Source of the DNA: Ophioceras dolichostomum | Taxonomy: Eukaryota > Ascomycota > Sordariomycetes > Magnaporthales > Ophioceraceae | Assembly (NCBI GenBank): GCA_003049485.1 | Contig: PYST01000330.1 | Span: 1-42,538 of the forward strand | Direction: 5' to 3' | Length of the DNA: 42,538 nt | Shown: positions 12,037 through 21,700 of the stretch, piece by piece | Position numbering within the stretch: the first letter of the stretch is position 1 | Layout of the letters: each line of letters begins with the position of its first letter | The notes under the pieces: model-generated | What the model saw: only the letters and a program-made list of their open reading frames with translations | Told to the model about the DNA's origin: nothing | Databases searched by the model: none | Position numbers and translations under genes: made by a program

Positions 12037-12947
12037 CTCACAAGTCTTTGGTGGCGTGTCGCTTTTGCCTATCGAAATTTCTGTGTTCATACTAAGGCAA
12101 AGCATTCCGCAGTTGCCAAGTGTTTCCGCTGGGGGCCTTGTTGTCTCGTTCTATTCCTTGCCTTTGCTTCCGACTTTCTACCTTCACTACCAGTAGTTGT
12201 GTTGTCCGCCTTTATCGCTCGGAAATGTTCACCTACATGAAGTCGATCATACGGCTCCTAAAATCTGCAGTGGGGCTCACGATTAGTCCTGATCGCTCTC
12301 CATATCGTCAAGGGTCGTCGACTGACACTGCGGGCTGCACTGGATACGTAATGATCAAGATTCTGGCACCTCGCAGTAGAGCAAGATCTGCTTTCTTTAC
12401 AGCGGCTACGAGTCAAAAGGCACTGCCGATGCTAATATGGAATATGATAACGGCCAGCCTGCCGAAGCTGTTAGTTGACAGATGACTCCCGTCCTTAATT
12501 GCAGGGTTACAAGGAGCACGAGCAAGCAGCGGAAAAAGATCGAATCAGCTGCTAAGTTGCTGTCCCTTCTCTTTTCGGAGTGAATTCGGAGGAGAGAGGA
12601 AAGGCAGAAGTGGAGGCAACGGAGCGTTCTTTCCCATCCTCTCACCGCGGCTCCGGGTCGTCGATTCCTTCCCCCGACCCAGTCCCGACCGCGACTTCTC
12701 TTTCAATGTTGACTTCACTAGCCCCGCAACGCGATTTTGTTTTAGTGCTGCTCCCGAGTCCATGAGGTCCCTTCACGCGCATCACCTTACATAAGGTAGG
12801 TTGACGGCCAGCACAGTATCCCAGCGACCACGGAGCCACGGAGGATAACAACCAAAGCCCGACCAAAGCAAAAGGGACCGAGGCCGCTCGTTCATATCAG
12901 TCCATCTCCGTTCATTTCGTCTGCTTCCTTGACCAGCATCTCCAATC
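12037..12947 (+). other. intergenic: Pop3 3' flank and promoter of the repeat-protein gene
   Basis: No gene is supportable here. Short frames on both strands lack domains and consistent composition. The last 60 bases before 12948 are pyrimidine-rich and end in CAATCATGG, a good fungal start context for the next gene. Confidence 0.5.
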
Positions 12948-14893
12948 ATGGATCACAACCAGCAGATGGCGTTTGCTCGGCAGCTGCAAAGCGAGTTCCA
13001 GGGCGGCGGTTCAAGTAGCCGTTCGCCGGCTGGTCGCAGAGGCGGCTCACAGCAGCCTGTTCCCCAGGTATCTCGAGTGGGCAATCACTACAACGCCAAT
13101 CTCATCGCTGCTCGAGCTGCAGGTACGTTCCAAGTGCTCTCTCAGGTCCCTTATAAACTCCCCGTTAAGGCACATCCCCACGCACCCACCCTCTCCTTCA
13201 CCACCATCCAGATCGCTCATTAGTCTTTTCGGGTTTTCAAGAAGCGAGTCGCACTCCCCAGACTGCCGGCCGAGGCAACAGCACAATCACGTCGCGGGTT
13301 CCCCGCCTGAACTCCTCCCCGGCGTACGCGCAACCACCCAGGCAGCCCGCAAGCTCGCAGCCGCAAATACCCCGCAATATTCCAGCTTCCACGGGAAACA
13401 GGAATGCCAACGAAAACGGAAGCTCCCAAGACCCCGGCGCCCAGCAGTTGCACCAACAGGCTCAGGTCTTCAGTGCCAGGGTGCCCCCGCGTCCTGTCCC
13501 TCCTACTGCCCCGATGACCACCTGGCCCACTGCCCCAGCCGGTGCTGCGCAGACCACTGTCCCAGCTGCCGCCCCGACTGCTTCACCGACTGCTGCCCTG
13601 ACTGCTGCCCGGACTCCTGCCCAGGCCTCTACCCTGTCTACTGTCGGGACCCCCGCCGTAACTACAGGTTCCGCTTCTGCCCTCGCTGCTCCCAGTGCTC
13701 CGTCGGCTCCCGGCAAGGCTGCTCCTCCGGCTGCGGCTCACCCAGCACCGAGCGTCGCCAGTGCGAACTCGAAGGACAGTCTTCCTCAGTCTCCAAACCC
13801 CAGGGCCTCTGACTCGGACAACGGCAGAACCGGTCGTGGCCCAAATCGAAACCGCCTAATGTCCGAGATTGTGCCTGCTGCCACGCCACCCAGCCCGCCC
13901 AGTGGTGTCAGTCACGGCCCGACTAGCGTTATCGGCACCTTCCAGTCTTTCAACGATGGGCCGATCATCGCGTACACTATGGATGAGTACGACTACAAAA
14001 CGACGGTCCTTAGGCGCACGGAGGACGATGGCATCGATGCTAAACCAGTCGTCCAGTACACCATGGGTGAGGTCGTCGATGATAAGCCGGCCATCGGGTA
14101 CACGCTGGAAAAGGTGATGGACACTGAGCCGATCATCCAGCACACGATGGACGAGATGGATGACACTGAGCCGGTCATCGGCTACACGATGGATAAGGTT
14201 GTCGAGGATAAGCCGGTCATCGGCTTCACGATGGATAAGGTCGTCGAGGATTCGCCGATCATCGGATATACGATGGACAAGGCTGGCCATGACAAGCCTA
14301 TCATCAAGCACACCAAGGACGAGGTTGACGATGATGAGCCGCCGTTCATCGGGTACACCATGGACGAGCACGTCCCTACCCCTCCCATAGTGAAGACGCC
14401 TGTCTACCAACCCTCGCCTGTCTACCAGCCCTCACCCGCCTACCAGCCCACGCCTGCCTACCAGCCCACGCCTGCCTACCAGCCCACGCCTGCCTACCAG
14501 CCCCCGCCTGCCTACAAGCTCACGCCTGCCTACAAGCCCACGCCCGCCTACCAACCCGCGCGTGCCTACCAACCCACTGCCGCGAACCAAGCCATCCAAG
14601 CCATCCAGCCCGTCAAAAAAGCTTCCACGTCCGTAGCCGCCGTCGGTCCCAGCCACCCGTCCACGACTACCCCACGCCAGCCGACCCTCCGCGACAGTAA
14701 CCAGATGAAAGTGGACGATGCTCCTCCTCAGGGCACCTGCTCAGCGGCGTCAGCGGCGGCGACGACGAACCGCCCCGCCAAGGGTCTCAGCGGCTCGCGC
14801 TGGAACTCCGGCGGCCAGTGGACGCAGCCGCCGAAGCTCACGGGGAGCCGGGGCTACGACTCCATGGACCTGGACGACTCTGAGTACCTGTAG
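12948..14893 (+). CDS. unrecognised disordered protein with two tandem-repeat arrays
   Basis: I do not recognise this protein. Exon 1 is 12948-13122 and exon 2 is 13242-14893 (phase 1, donor GTACGT, acceptor TTTTCAAG), giving 608 residues. A second acceptor, ATTAG at 13221-13223, is also in frame and would add six residues. Order along the chain: Gln/Ser/Arg/Gly-rich N terminus; Ala/Pro/Thr-rich low-complexity segment (about 140-230); acidic 14-residue repeats of consensus P-[VI]-I-G-Y-T-M-D-[KE]-V-V-[ED]-D-[KE] (about 298-439); ten Tyr/Pro hexapeptides (about 446-505); and a tail ending in SMDLDDSEYL. There is no signal peptide, membrane segment or catalytic motif, so it is probably a cytoplasmic or nuclear scaffold-like protein. 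The frame is supported by joined exons and a conventional start; function is unknown. The gene is convergent with the NADH dehydrogenase. Confidence 0.75.
13958..14383 (+). repeat. 42-bp coding tandem repeat (14-residue unit)
   Basis: Eight clear units of 14 residues plus one degenerate unit and a partial end copy. Clear examples are PVIGYTMDKVVEDK and PVIGFTMDKVVEDS. Adjacent DNA copies around 14170-14280 are most alike, and the outer copies have drifted. The unit pairs a hydrophobic [VI]-I-G-[YF]-T-M core with acidic spacers. Confidence 0.9.
14402..14581 (+). repeat. 18-bp coding tandem repeat (Tyr/Pro hexapeptide)
   Basis: Exactly ten units of 18 bp encode [AV]-Y-[QK]-x-x-x, mostly AYQPTP or VYQPSP. 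The three central AYQPTP units are nearly identical at DNA level, a sign of recent slippage or unequal exchange. Confidence 0.92.
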
Positions 14894-15661
14894 TTGATCG
14901 AGATGCCTGGCAGGCTGGTTGGTGGTGCTTCGGCAGTCGTCGTCGTCGTTTAACATCTAGCGAGCGGCCTGGATCACAGCAGCATGGCGTACGCATACTC
15001 TCCACGCTAAATTTTTCCTCTTGTTATAACTCAGATTGCGTTGTCCAATTCATCATCATTATTATCGGCGTCAGGGGTTTCGGTGTTTTTCACTGCTGTG
15101 GCTATGTAGCTATTCCTACCACCCAGTCAGGTCTCTCAGCCATACAGGCTCATCGGGGTCTGGCGGAGGGGAGGCTTCCTTGCCCAATTTGGCTATTGTT
15201 CTCTCGTCTTTCTTCCAATCGTCTAGCGTGGCGTCTACATGGTGGCTATTACATTTGTGCATCTTTTTTTCCCCCCCTTTTCCTGATCAGCATGTCAGAT
15301 CGAGATCAGGTGAGGAGGCCGAGGTAAAGAAGGAGGGATGTTAAAGAGGATCTGTCAGTTGCAAGTTGCTAGCTTTTTCTGCGCTCTTTTTCTGCACAAC
15401 AGAGACTAGTATGGATTCTTACGATGGTTTGTCGAGGGGTATCGGATGTATCAAGTCTATTCTAGTCTAGTCTAGCCTGCCCGAGTCTAATGGTATCCAT
15501 ATTACAAACGTAATGAAAATGTAAAATGTGTGGGTATGTATATGTGTGCGTCTGTGTGTGTGCGTAAGGAAGAGAGAGGAATAGAGAAGAGGAATATGCC
15601 AGATTTATACCGAGTGCCGGGATTTGGTAAACCTTTACGAGAAATGCGAGGTCTCACGGCT
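14894..15661. other. convergent intergenic region with simple repeats
   Basis: This is the 3' flank of the repeat-protein gene and of the NADH dehydrogenase gene. It holds a TCTAG microsatellite (15461-15475) and a GT-rich tract (about 15527-15564). There is no gene or RNA I can support. Confidence 0.5.
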
Positions 15662-17533
15662 TCAGAACCTAGTGATATCTCTCCCGAACAGCCAAGAGAT
15701 GAACCAGTAGAACGGCACCATGATCTTGTTCCGCACGCTCATGCTCTTGGTCAGGTAAGCGGTCCGCCAAAGCACCCAGGCGGCCCAGCCCTTGAGCTCG
15801 TCGGCGCGGCTCTGGTGGATGGCGCGCCAGCCGCCGAGGTACGCCATCGTGCCCCAGTTCCGGAACGCGAACGGCTTTCCGTCTCCCTCTCCCTCTTTAT
15901 CTCCCTCCGAGCGCACAGCGTGCTTGCCGCTGCTACTGCTGCTCTTGTTGAGTCTGCGGGCGAGGTAGACAGCCTGCTGCGAGGCCACCTGCGCCGTCTT
16001 CGGGAGGGTGCGGTCGCTCTCGACCACGGCGCAGTCGCCGATGACGAAGACGTCGTCTAGCAAGAGGTTTTCTCCCTCGTCGTGGGATTCTGAGCTACCA
16101 CCGTGTTGTTCCGATCGCACTAGCTTCGCGCGCAGGTGGCCGTCCGTGACGATGCCGCCGGTCTTGGGATCGCTCAGGAGCCGGACGAGAGGTTCGTCCG
16201 CAGACGATGGGGTGGTGGCGGCGCTGACACCGCCGCCGCCCTCGGCCACTCGACCTCCTTCTTCTTCCGTCTTCGTCTCTGCATCTGCTGCAGCCGCTAA
16301 CGGCGACTGCGACTCCGGCGGCCGCAACGCCCTCCGGAACTCCTTCGATACCAGCCGCTGGACGAGCGGGTTCTGCATCAGCCCCGTGCTCCAGACAACC
16401 AGCCCCACGCCGAGCTCCTGCGGCCCATGCTCCCTGACGCTCAGCTTCAGCACGCCCAGCCCCCCGCCGACCTCCCCCTCGGCCGCGGGCCGGATCCCCT
16501 CCAGGTGGTGCTGCGTGCGCACCTCGATGCCCCTGCGCGCGAACAGCTCCGTCGCATAGCCGGCCAGCTCCCGGTCGAACATGGGCAGCACGGCGGGCGC
16601 GACGTCGAACACGGTGATGCGCACGAACGGCATCAGGCGCGGGTAGATGCCGCTCAGGTCCTCGTGGATCAGATCGTGCAGCTCCGCGGCGAACTCGATG
16701 CCCGTCGGCCCGCCGCCGACGACGGCGAAGTGGAGCAGCTCCCTGCGCGCGGCGTCGCCTAGACCCGGCGTCGCGCACCGCTCGAACAGCGCCAGCACGC
16801 GCTGCCGGATGCGTCTGGCGTCGCCCACGTCGCGCAGGAAGTGCGCGTGCTCCCGGACGCCGCGGATGCCGAACGTTTGGGAGTAGGCGCCCACGGCGAC
16901 GACGAGCTTGTCGTAGGGGACGTCGAAGACAGGACCTTTTTTCCCCTTCTTGTCGCCATCGCCAATGCTACTGCCACTGCCTATTTCAGCGGGAGCGAGA
17001 GGAGACGGCGGCGGCAGCGGCGGCAAGGGGGGCGGCACTTTGGTGCTCGCAGCGGCGTCCTCGCCGACATTGGCCTCGACGCGGACAGTCTTTGCCGCGA
17101 AGTCGATGTCGTCGGCCCAGCCCTGGTGAAAGCTCGCGCCGGTGAGGCGGACGGGCTCGACGACAGCGCGGAACTCGAGCGTGCCCACCGCGGTGGAGGC
17201 GAGCAGGGGGGTGAAGACGAAGTGCGAGCGCGGCGAGATCACGATGCGCTCGAATTTGGCCGGGTCCAGCGTCCGCGCGAAGGCGTAGCCCGCCCAGCCG
17301 GACCCGAGGATCACGACCTTCTGCTTCTTCTTTCTCTCATTGTTCTCCTCCTCGGCCCGTCTCGCTACCTCTTGGGCCGTCGACGATCCGTACGTCCTGC
17401 CATAGGTGTTTCCGCCACGGGACTTGAAAGAGAACGATCGAGCTCCGCCAGGAGAGGCAAGAGAAAGTCGAGTGAGACGACGCCTACACTCGCTTTTGGC
17501 GAGTATCTGAAGACGTCCTATAGGTGATTCCAT
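15662..17533 (-). CDS. mitochondrial alternative (type II) NADH:ubiquinone oxidoreductase
   Basis: A rotenone-insensitive, non-proton-pumping flavoenzyme that passes electrons from NADH to ubiquinone at the inner mitochondrial membrane. It is a single exon of 623 residues. The Arg/Ser-rich, acid-poor N terminus (1-40) looks like a mitochondrial presequence. The first Rossmann fold is VVILGSGWAGYAFA (GxGxxG at 77-82, FAD), and the second is AVVGGGPTGIEF (273-278, NADH). DDVFVIGDCA (493-502) and PKTAQVASQQAVYLA (511-525) are family-typical, as is the C-terminal membrane-anchor region MVPFYWFISWLFGRDITRF. No EF-hand is present, so it is not the calcium-binding form. Two low-complexity inserts are unusual: a Pro-rich run at about 158-200 and an Ala/Glu/Gly-rich run at about 405-447. 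Internal versus external orientation (Ndi or Nde) cannot be decided here. Confidence 0.93.
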   Translation of the reverse strand: MESPIGRLQILAKSECRRRLTRLSLASPGGARSFSFKSRGGNTYGRTYGSSTAQEVARRAEEENNERKKKQKVVILGSGWAGYAFARTLDPAKFERIVISPRSHFVFTPLLASTAVGTLEFRAVVEPVRLTGASFHQGWADDIDFAAKTVRVEANVGEDAAASTKVPPPLPPLPPPSPLAPAEIGSGSSIGDGDKKGKKGPVFDVPYDKLVVAVGAYSQTFGIRGVREHAHFLRDVGDARRIRQRVLALFERCATPGLGDAARRELLHFAVVGGGPTGIEFAAELHDLIHEDLSGIYPRLMPFVRITVFDVAPAVLPMFDRELAGYATELFARRGIEVRTQHHLEGIRPAAEGEVGGGLGVLKLSVREHGPQELGVGLVVWSTGLMQNPLVQRLVSKEFRRALRPPESQSPLAAAADAETKTEEEGGRVAEGGGGVSAATTPSSADEPLVRLLSDPKTGGIVTDGHLRAKLVRSEQHGGSSESHDEGENLLLDDVFVIGDCAVVESDRTLPKTAQVASQQAVYLARRLNKSSSSSGKHAVRSEGDKEGEGDGKPFAFRNWGTMAYLGGWRAIHQSRADELKGWAAWVLWRTAYLTKSMSVRNKIMVPFYWFISWLFGRDITRF

Positions 17534-18778
17534 TTATATTGGTTGTTTTCAACGGTGCACTCGCTGATGGTGTAGATCTGAAAGCAAGGAGAGGCACCCA
17601 GCCCGAACAAAGCCACGAGGTACTTAGCTTATATCTTTAACAAAGAGGTACCCAGCTACCTGTAGGGAGGTACCTAGGTACGAATGAGGGAGTCATCATA
17701 GCTCAGGCAGTCCTATGCCATCCACACAGCCATCCACGGTCATGGTAACACTTCCGTACTCCGCAGCCAGCACAGTCAGTTTCATCAGCGAATCTTTCCC
17801 CGAGCATCCGCTTTCGGGGATTGATTGTCCGTTCTTCTTCTCAGACGTAAGTCCCGACCGAGCACGAGTCGAAAGTCGAGTCGCCACGGTGATCCCGTTC
17901 CAATGGCAACCGGTATTGTCAGCCACTCTTTTTGTCCACGAGAATGTCCCGGAGCGGTTGAATTTCGCGCGGTCAGCCTGGTGGCTTGGCCATGGCCTCC
18001 AGAGTGGCACGTGTTAAACTATAATTCAGCGTTCATCGACACCAGAGGGAGGATCGGCACCCTTTGCTATCGCACTCACAGTCGAAAAACAATTCTTCAC
18101 GCGAGACTCTCGAGATGAGCTTTGCGGGCATGCAGTCGCTTGAACTGAGCGCAGACTTTGTCGAAAAATAACCTCTCGCCGCCCAACTGTAACGCAACAG
18201 CCGTCAAGGCTGGTCCCTGTAGCTCCAGTGGATTGCAGTGGATTTGCGGTGGACCTGATTAGCGGCCGAAACCGCCGGACACCGGTATAACCCACTGGTC
18301 CGCAGGTATTGACCCCCTGGAGGGATTCATTGAGGAGGAAAATACCGCGGGTCACTACTGAGAGTAACAATCATCGAGATGTGCCACCTCAGGCTGACAT
18401 CAACATCATTCCAAGCCTCCCACAGCGTCCTACTATTACAATGCAAATTTTTGTTCTCTCCCTTCATGTCCTGATGCACCGCATATATAGGAATCTCTCG
18501 GCTGACATGAAAAGCTGCATGTATCACTGAATACCCCCAGCCGGCAGCTAGAGGTAACACCTCTTCTAGGCAGTATGTAGTCCCTCCATGGTAGAGGTAA
18601 ACCCCTAAGTACATGTAGCCTCCTAAACACCTCGCCTTATTCCCCTCCACAAGCAAATCTGACATCCATCTCACATACTACCTATACCAACTCACGCACA
18701 TGTGCAGAGGAAACGAACCAACAATGGAACCCCGACTATCTCACTCACACACTCTCTCCGCTCATATTCCCTCACTCA
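17534..18778 (-). promoter_or_regulatory. UTP10 3' flank and NADH dehydrogenase promoter region
   Basis: About 1.25 kb without a supportable gene. The palindrome TACCTAGGTA is at 17671-17680, about 140 bp upstream of the NADH dehydrogenase start codon, with GGTACC at 17647-17652 and 17669-17674. The short frames here show no domain. Confidence 0.45.
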
Positions 18779-21700
18779 CTACTGCAACATCGAATCTAGG
18801 CTCTCCCCAAGCACCCCCTCAATCTTGACAATCCACCGATGCGTCTCGCGGTCCACGACCTCGTCGTCATCATCCTGCAGCTCGCTGATGTACGGCAGCA
18901 TCTCCGGCAGCATCGTCAGCCAGTCCTCGCCCAGCCTGTCCGTCAGCTCCTGCTGGCACCTGACAGCAGCAAGCCTGGTGGCCGCCTGTGCGGACCTCAG
19001 GTGCCTCAGCACGGAACCGTTCAGCGCCTTCTGGTGGTCCTGCGAGTCCGCCGTCGCAGCCGCGAGCTCCACGAGGGCCGGGACCAGGTCCTCGGAGAGG
19101 TCCAGCCCGGACGAGGCCAGCTCGAACTGCCTCGCCAGCAGGGGCGCCACGGCCTCGAAGTGCGCGGGCGCCTGCCAGAAGCCGTCCTGGTCGTGCCTGA
19201 AGCAGGCCGCCAGCGTCTTGAGGACGAGCTTCCACAGCTCGCGTTCCTCCATGTCCGCGGCCGGGTCGGCGCCGCCGCCGAGCGCGAGGACGGCGTCATC
19301 GACCACGTAGGACGCGTAGCCCGTCACGATGGACTTGAGGCCGTCGAAGAAGGTCAGAAGGAAGCCGTACGCGCTCTGGCGCCGGAGCGTGCGCCCCGCC
19401 GAGTCGGACTTGGCCAGGCCCGAGGCGGACGCCGAGTTCTGCGTCGAAGGCGAGGTGGACGTCACGGTCAGCCACTCCATCAGCTGGGCGAACACCGGCC
19501 GGAACGTGGCGTCGTTCAGCCTGTAGATCATCTTCATGGCCACGTCGTTGACAAGTGTTTCGATACCCGCCAGTTTCGCAAGCGCGGCAATGCTGACTGT
19601 ATCCCTGGTCTGGACGTAACGACGGAGGTCCAACGCTCGGAGGAAGATGCCGCCAAGAATCCCTACGTTTTTTGTGATGACAGACTTCGGGTGCTTGTCA
19701 ATCACAGTGCCTAGTAGCTTCAGATACTCATCGAGGGCCTATATGATGCGTGTTAGTGCTACAAGTCGCAAGCAATACAGGTACGGGAAAGTAAATGCCA
19801 TCAGGGCGAGGAGAGACAGGGCTAGCCCCAGATTGGAGGCGACATACCGAAAAGCCCGCGGTCACAGCTTGGTCCCAGCCGCGATCCATAGCCACTAGCA
19901 TGACCTTGGGGTCAACCTGCACAGCCAGGAACTGGAAGCAGTCCTGGCGCTGGCGCTTCGACTCGTCGTCCAGATCTGCCTCGGTCGAGACAATCGCACT
20001 GCTCAACAACCGACCGATGTAGGACTCGGTCATCATGTAGGGCAGGTGCTGAGCCAAGGACGCGATAAAGGAGAATACGGCGTTGTGGAGCTCTGTGTCG
20101 GGCCCAGTAGTAGTTGCTCCCAGGCTCTCTTCCAAGTACGAGAACGCCTTTGGGAGTGCCGTGGGAAGGACTGGCACGATGGCGTCCTGGAGGACATCCA
20201 CCAGCGAGGCCAAGCATAGCAGCGCCATAACGCGGAGGTGCTGGTCCTCCTGGCCGAGACAGGAGTCGCCCGCGATAGTCGCCGCGGCCGCCGTAACCGT
20301 CTCGATATCCTTTTTGCCGTATTTCTCCGAGATCTTGTCCACGCACGCCACCGCCGTGTGCTTGTAGCGCATGTCGTCCGAGTCGCGGATGACGGCCGTA
20401 AGCTGCGGAAGGAAGGCCAGCAGCGCCGTTCGCGACTTGGAGTTGGCCGAGGTGCTGCTCTCCTGTTCCACCCGCACCTCGAGCGCGCGCAGCACCTTCT
20501 GGCGCAGGCTGACGTTGGGCCGGTCGAGTAGATTCTCGACCGCCTTGATGAACTCTCCAACAGAGAGGAGGTTAAGCAAGCTGGAGAGCGCGTCGCTGCA
20601 GCGCGCGTGAAGCGTCTTCTTGGCTTTCACGGTTTCCGCCAGCGTGAGCACCTTCTCCAGCAGCAACGAGTACAGTTCTCGGATCTTGGACGCTTCCATA
20701 TCGTCGCGCTCCGCCAGCCGGCTGACCTCGCCACGCAGCTGTCGGCTGGAGAGCAAGCGAGGGAGCAGAGTGAGCTCCTTAAGCGCCGATTTCTGCAGGT
20801 CCTGCTCGCCGTCCTCGTTCTTGCTTAGCAGCGCGGCAGCCAGGGCCGGCTTGAGCTGAAAAATGTCGCTGACAAGGTCCAGCAGCATCATCAGGGAGTG
20901 CAGCTGCACCTCGACCGAGAACGAGTTCATCAGCTCCGCCGAAAAAGCAATGATGCTGTCCGCTGTGCCATACTTGTCGACGAGCATGGCCACGATGGCA
21001 AACAGGAAGTCGTGTGGACCAAGATTCTCGATCAGGGCAATGAACATCTCGTGCTTGCGGTGCGAGGGGATGTGCTCATAGGCGATGACAAAGCTCGACA
21101 GAAGCTCCGACGCGCTCGCCACTGGGTTTCTGCGGCCCTTGCGGAAGGTCTCAATGAGTGGTGGGACGACTTCTCGGATGGTCTGTGTGACGACGTGAGC
21201 CGAGTAGTCGTCGCCCTGCCGGAGCACTGAACTGCCCATGAAGGTGAAGATTGGCATCACGCTATGAAGTACCACATCCGGTGCCGTGTTCGCCAGGCTG
21301 GCCACCAACAATAGGGCCGCGTTCTGCACTGCCGGGCTCGAGGACTTCTGGATGCATTGTACCAGCACGTCGCCGTGGCCTACAGAGGTGTCGATCTTGA
21401 GGGACTTGTTGTTCTTGTAGGTAGGCATCATGGCCAACAAACTGCTCAGCACCAAGTTCTGCAGGTAGCCTAGCTCGGAGCCAACCAAAGACCGCAGCAC
21501 CTGCAAGTCGGCGAGCGTCATGAAGAGGCTCTGCAGCAGCTCGGGGTGCTTTGCAGGGTTCGAGCCCTCCACAAGCTGAAGAACGAACGTCACTTTGTTC
21601 AGCACCGCCTTGAGCTCGCCCGAGGCTTGGACCGCCGCGGCCCCGCGGTTGTGTTCCGAAGAGCTCGTCCGCCTCCGCTTGGCAGCAGGCGAATCGGTGG

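Noticed and set aside
12120..12485. 121-codon frame between Pop3 and the repeat-protein gene
   Set aside because: No domain, starts within the probable Pop3 3' flank, and composition is unlike the neighbouring genes.
13856..14410. Minus-strand frame of 184 codons with a repeated VHRVLDDRL-like pattern
   Set aside because: It is the antisense of the 42-bp coding repeat. Periodicity comes from the plus-strand gene, which has a proper start, intron and end.
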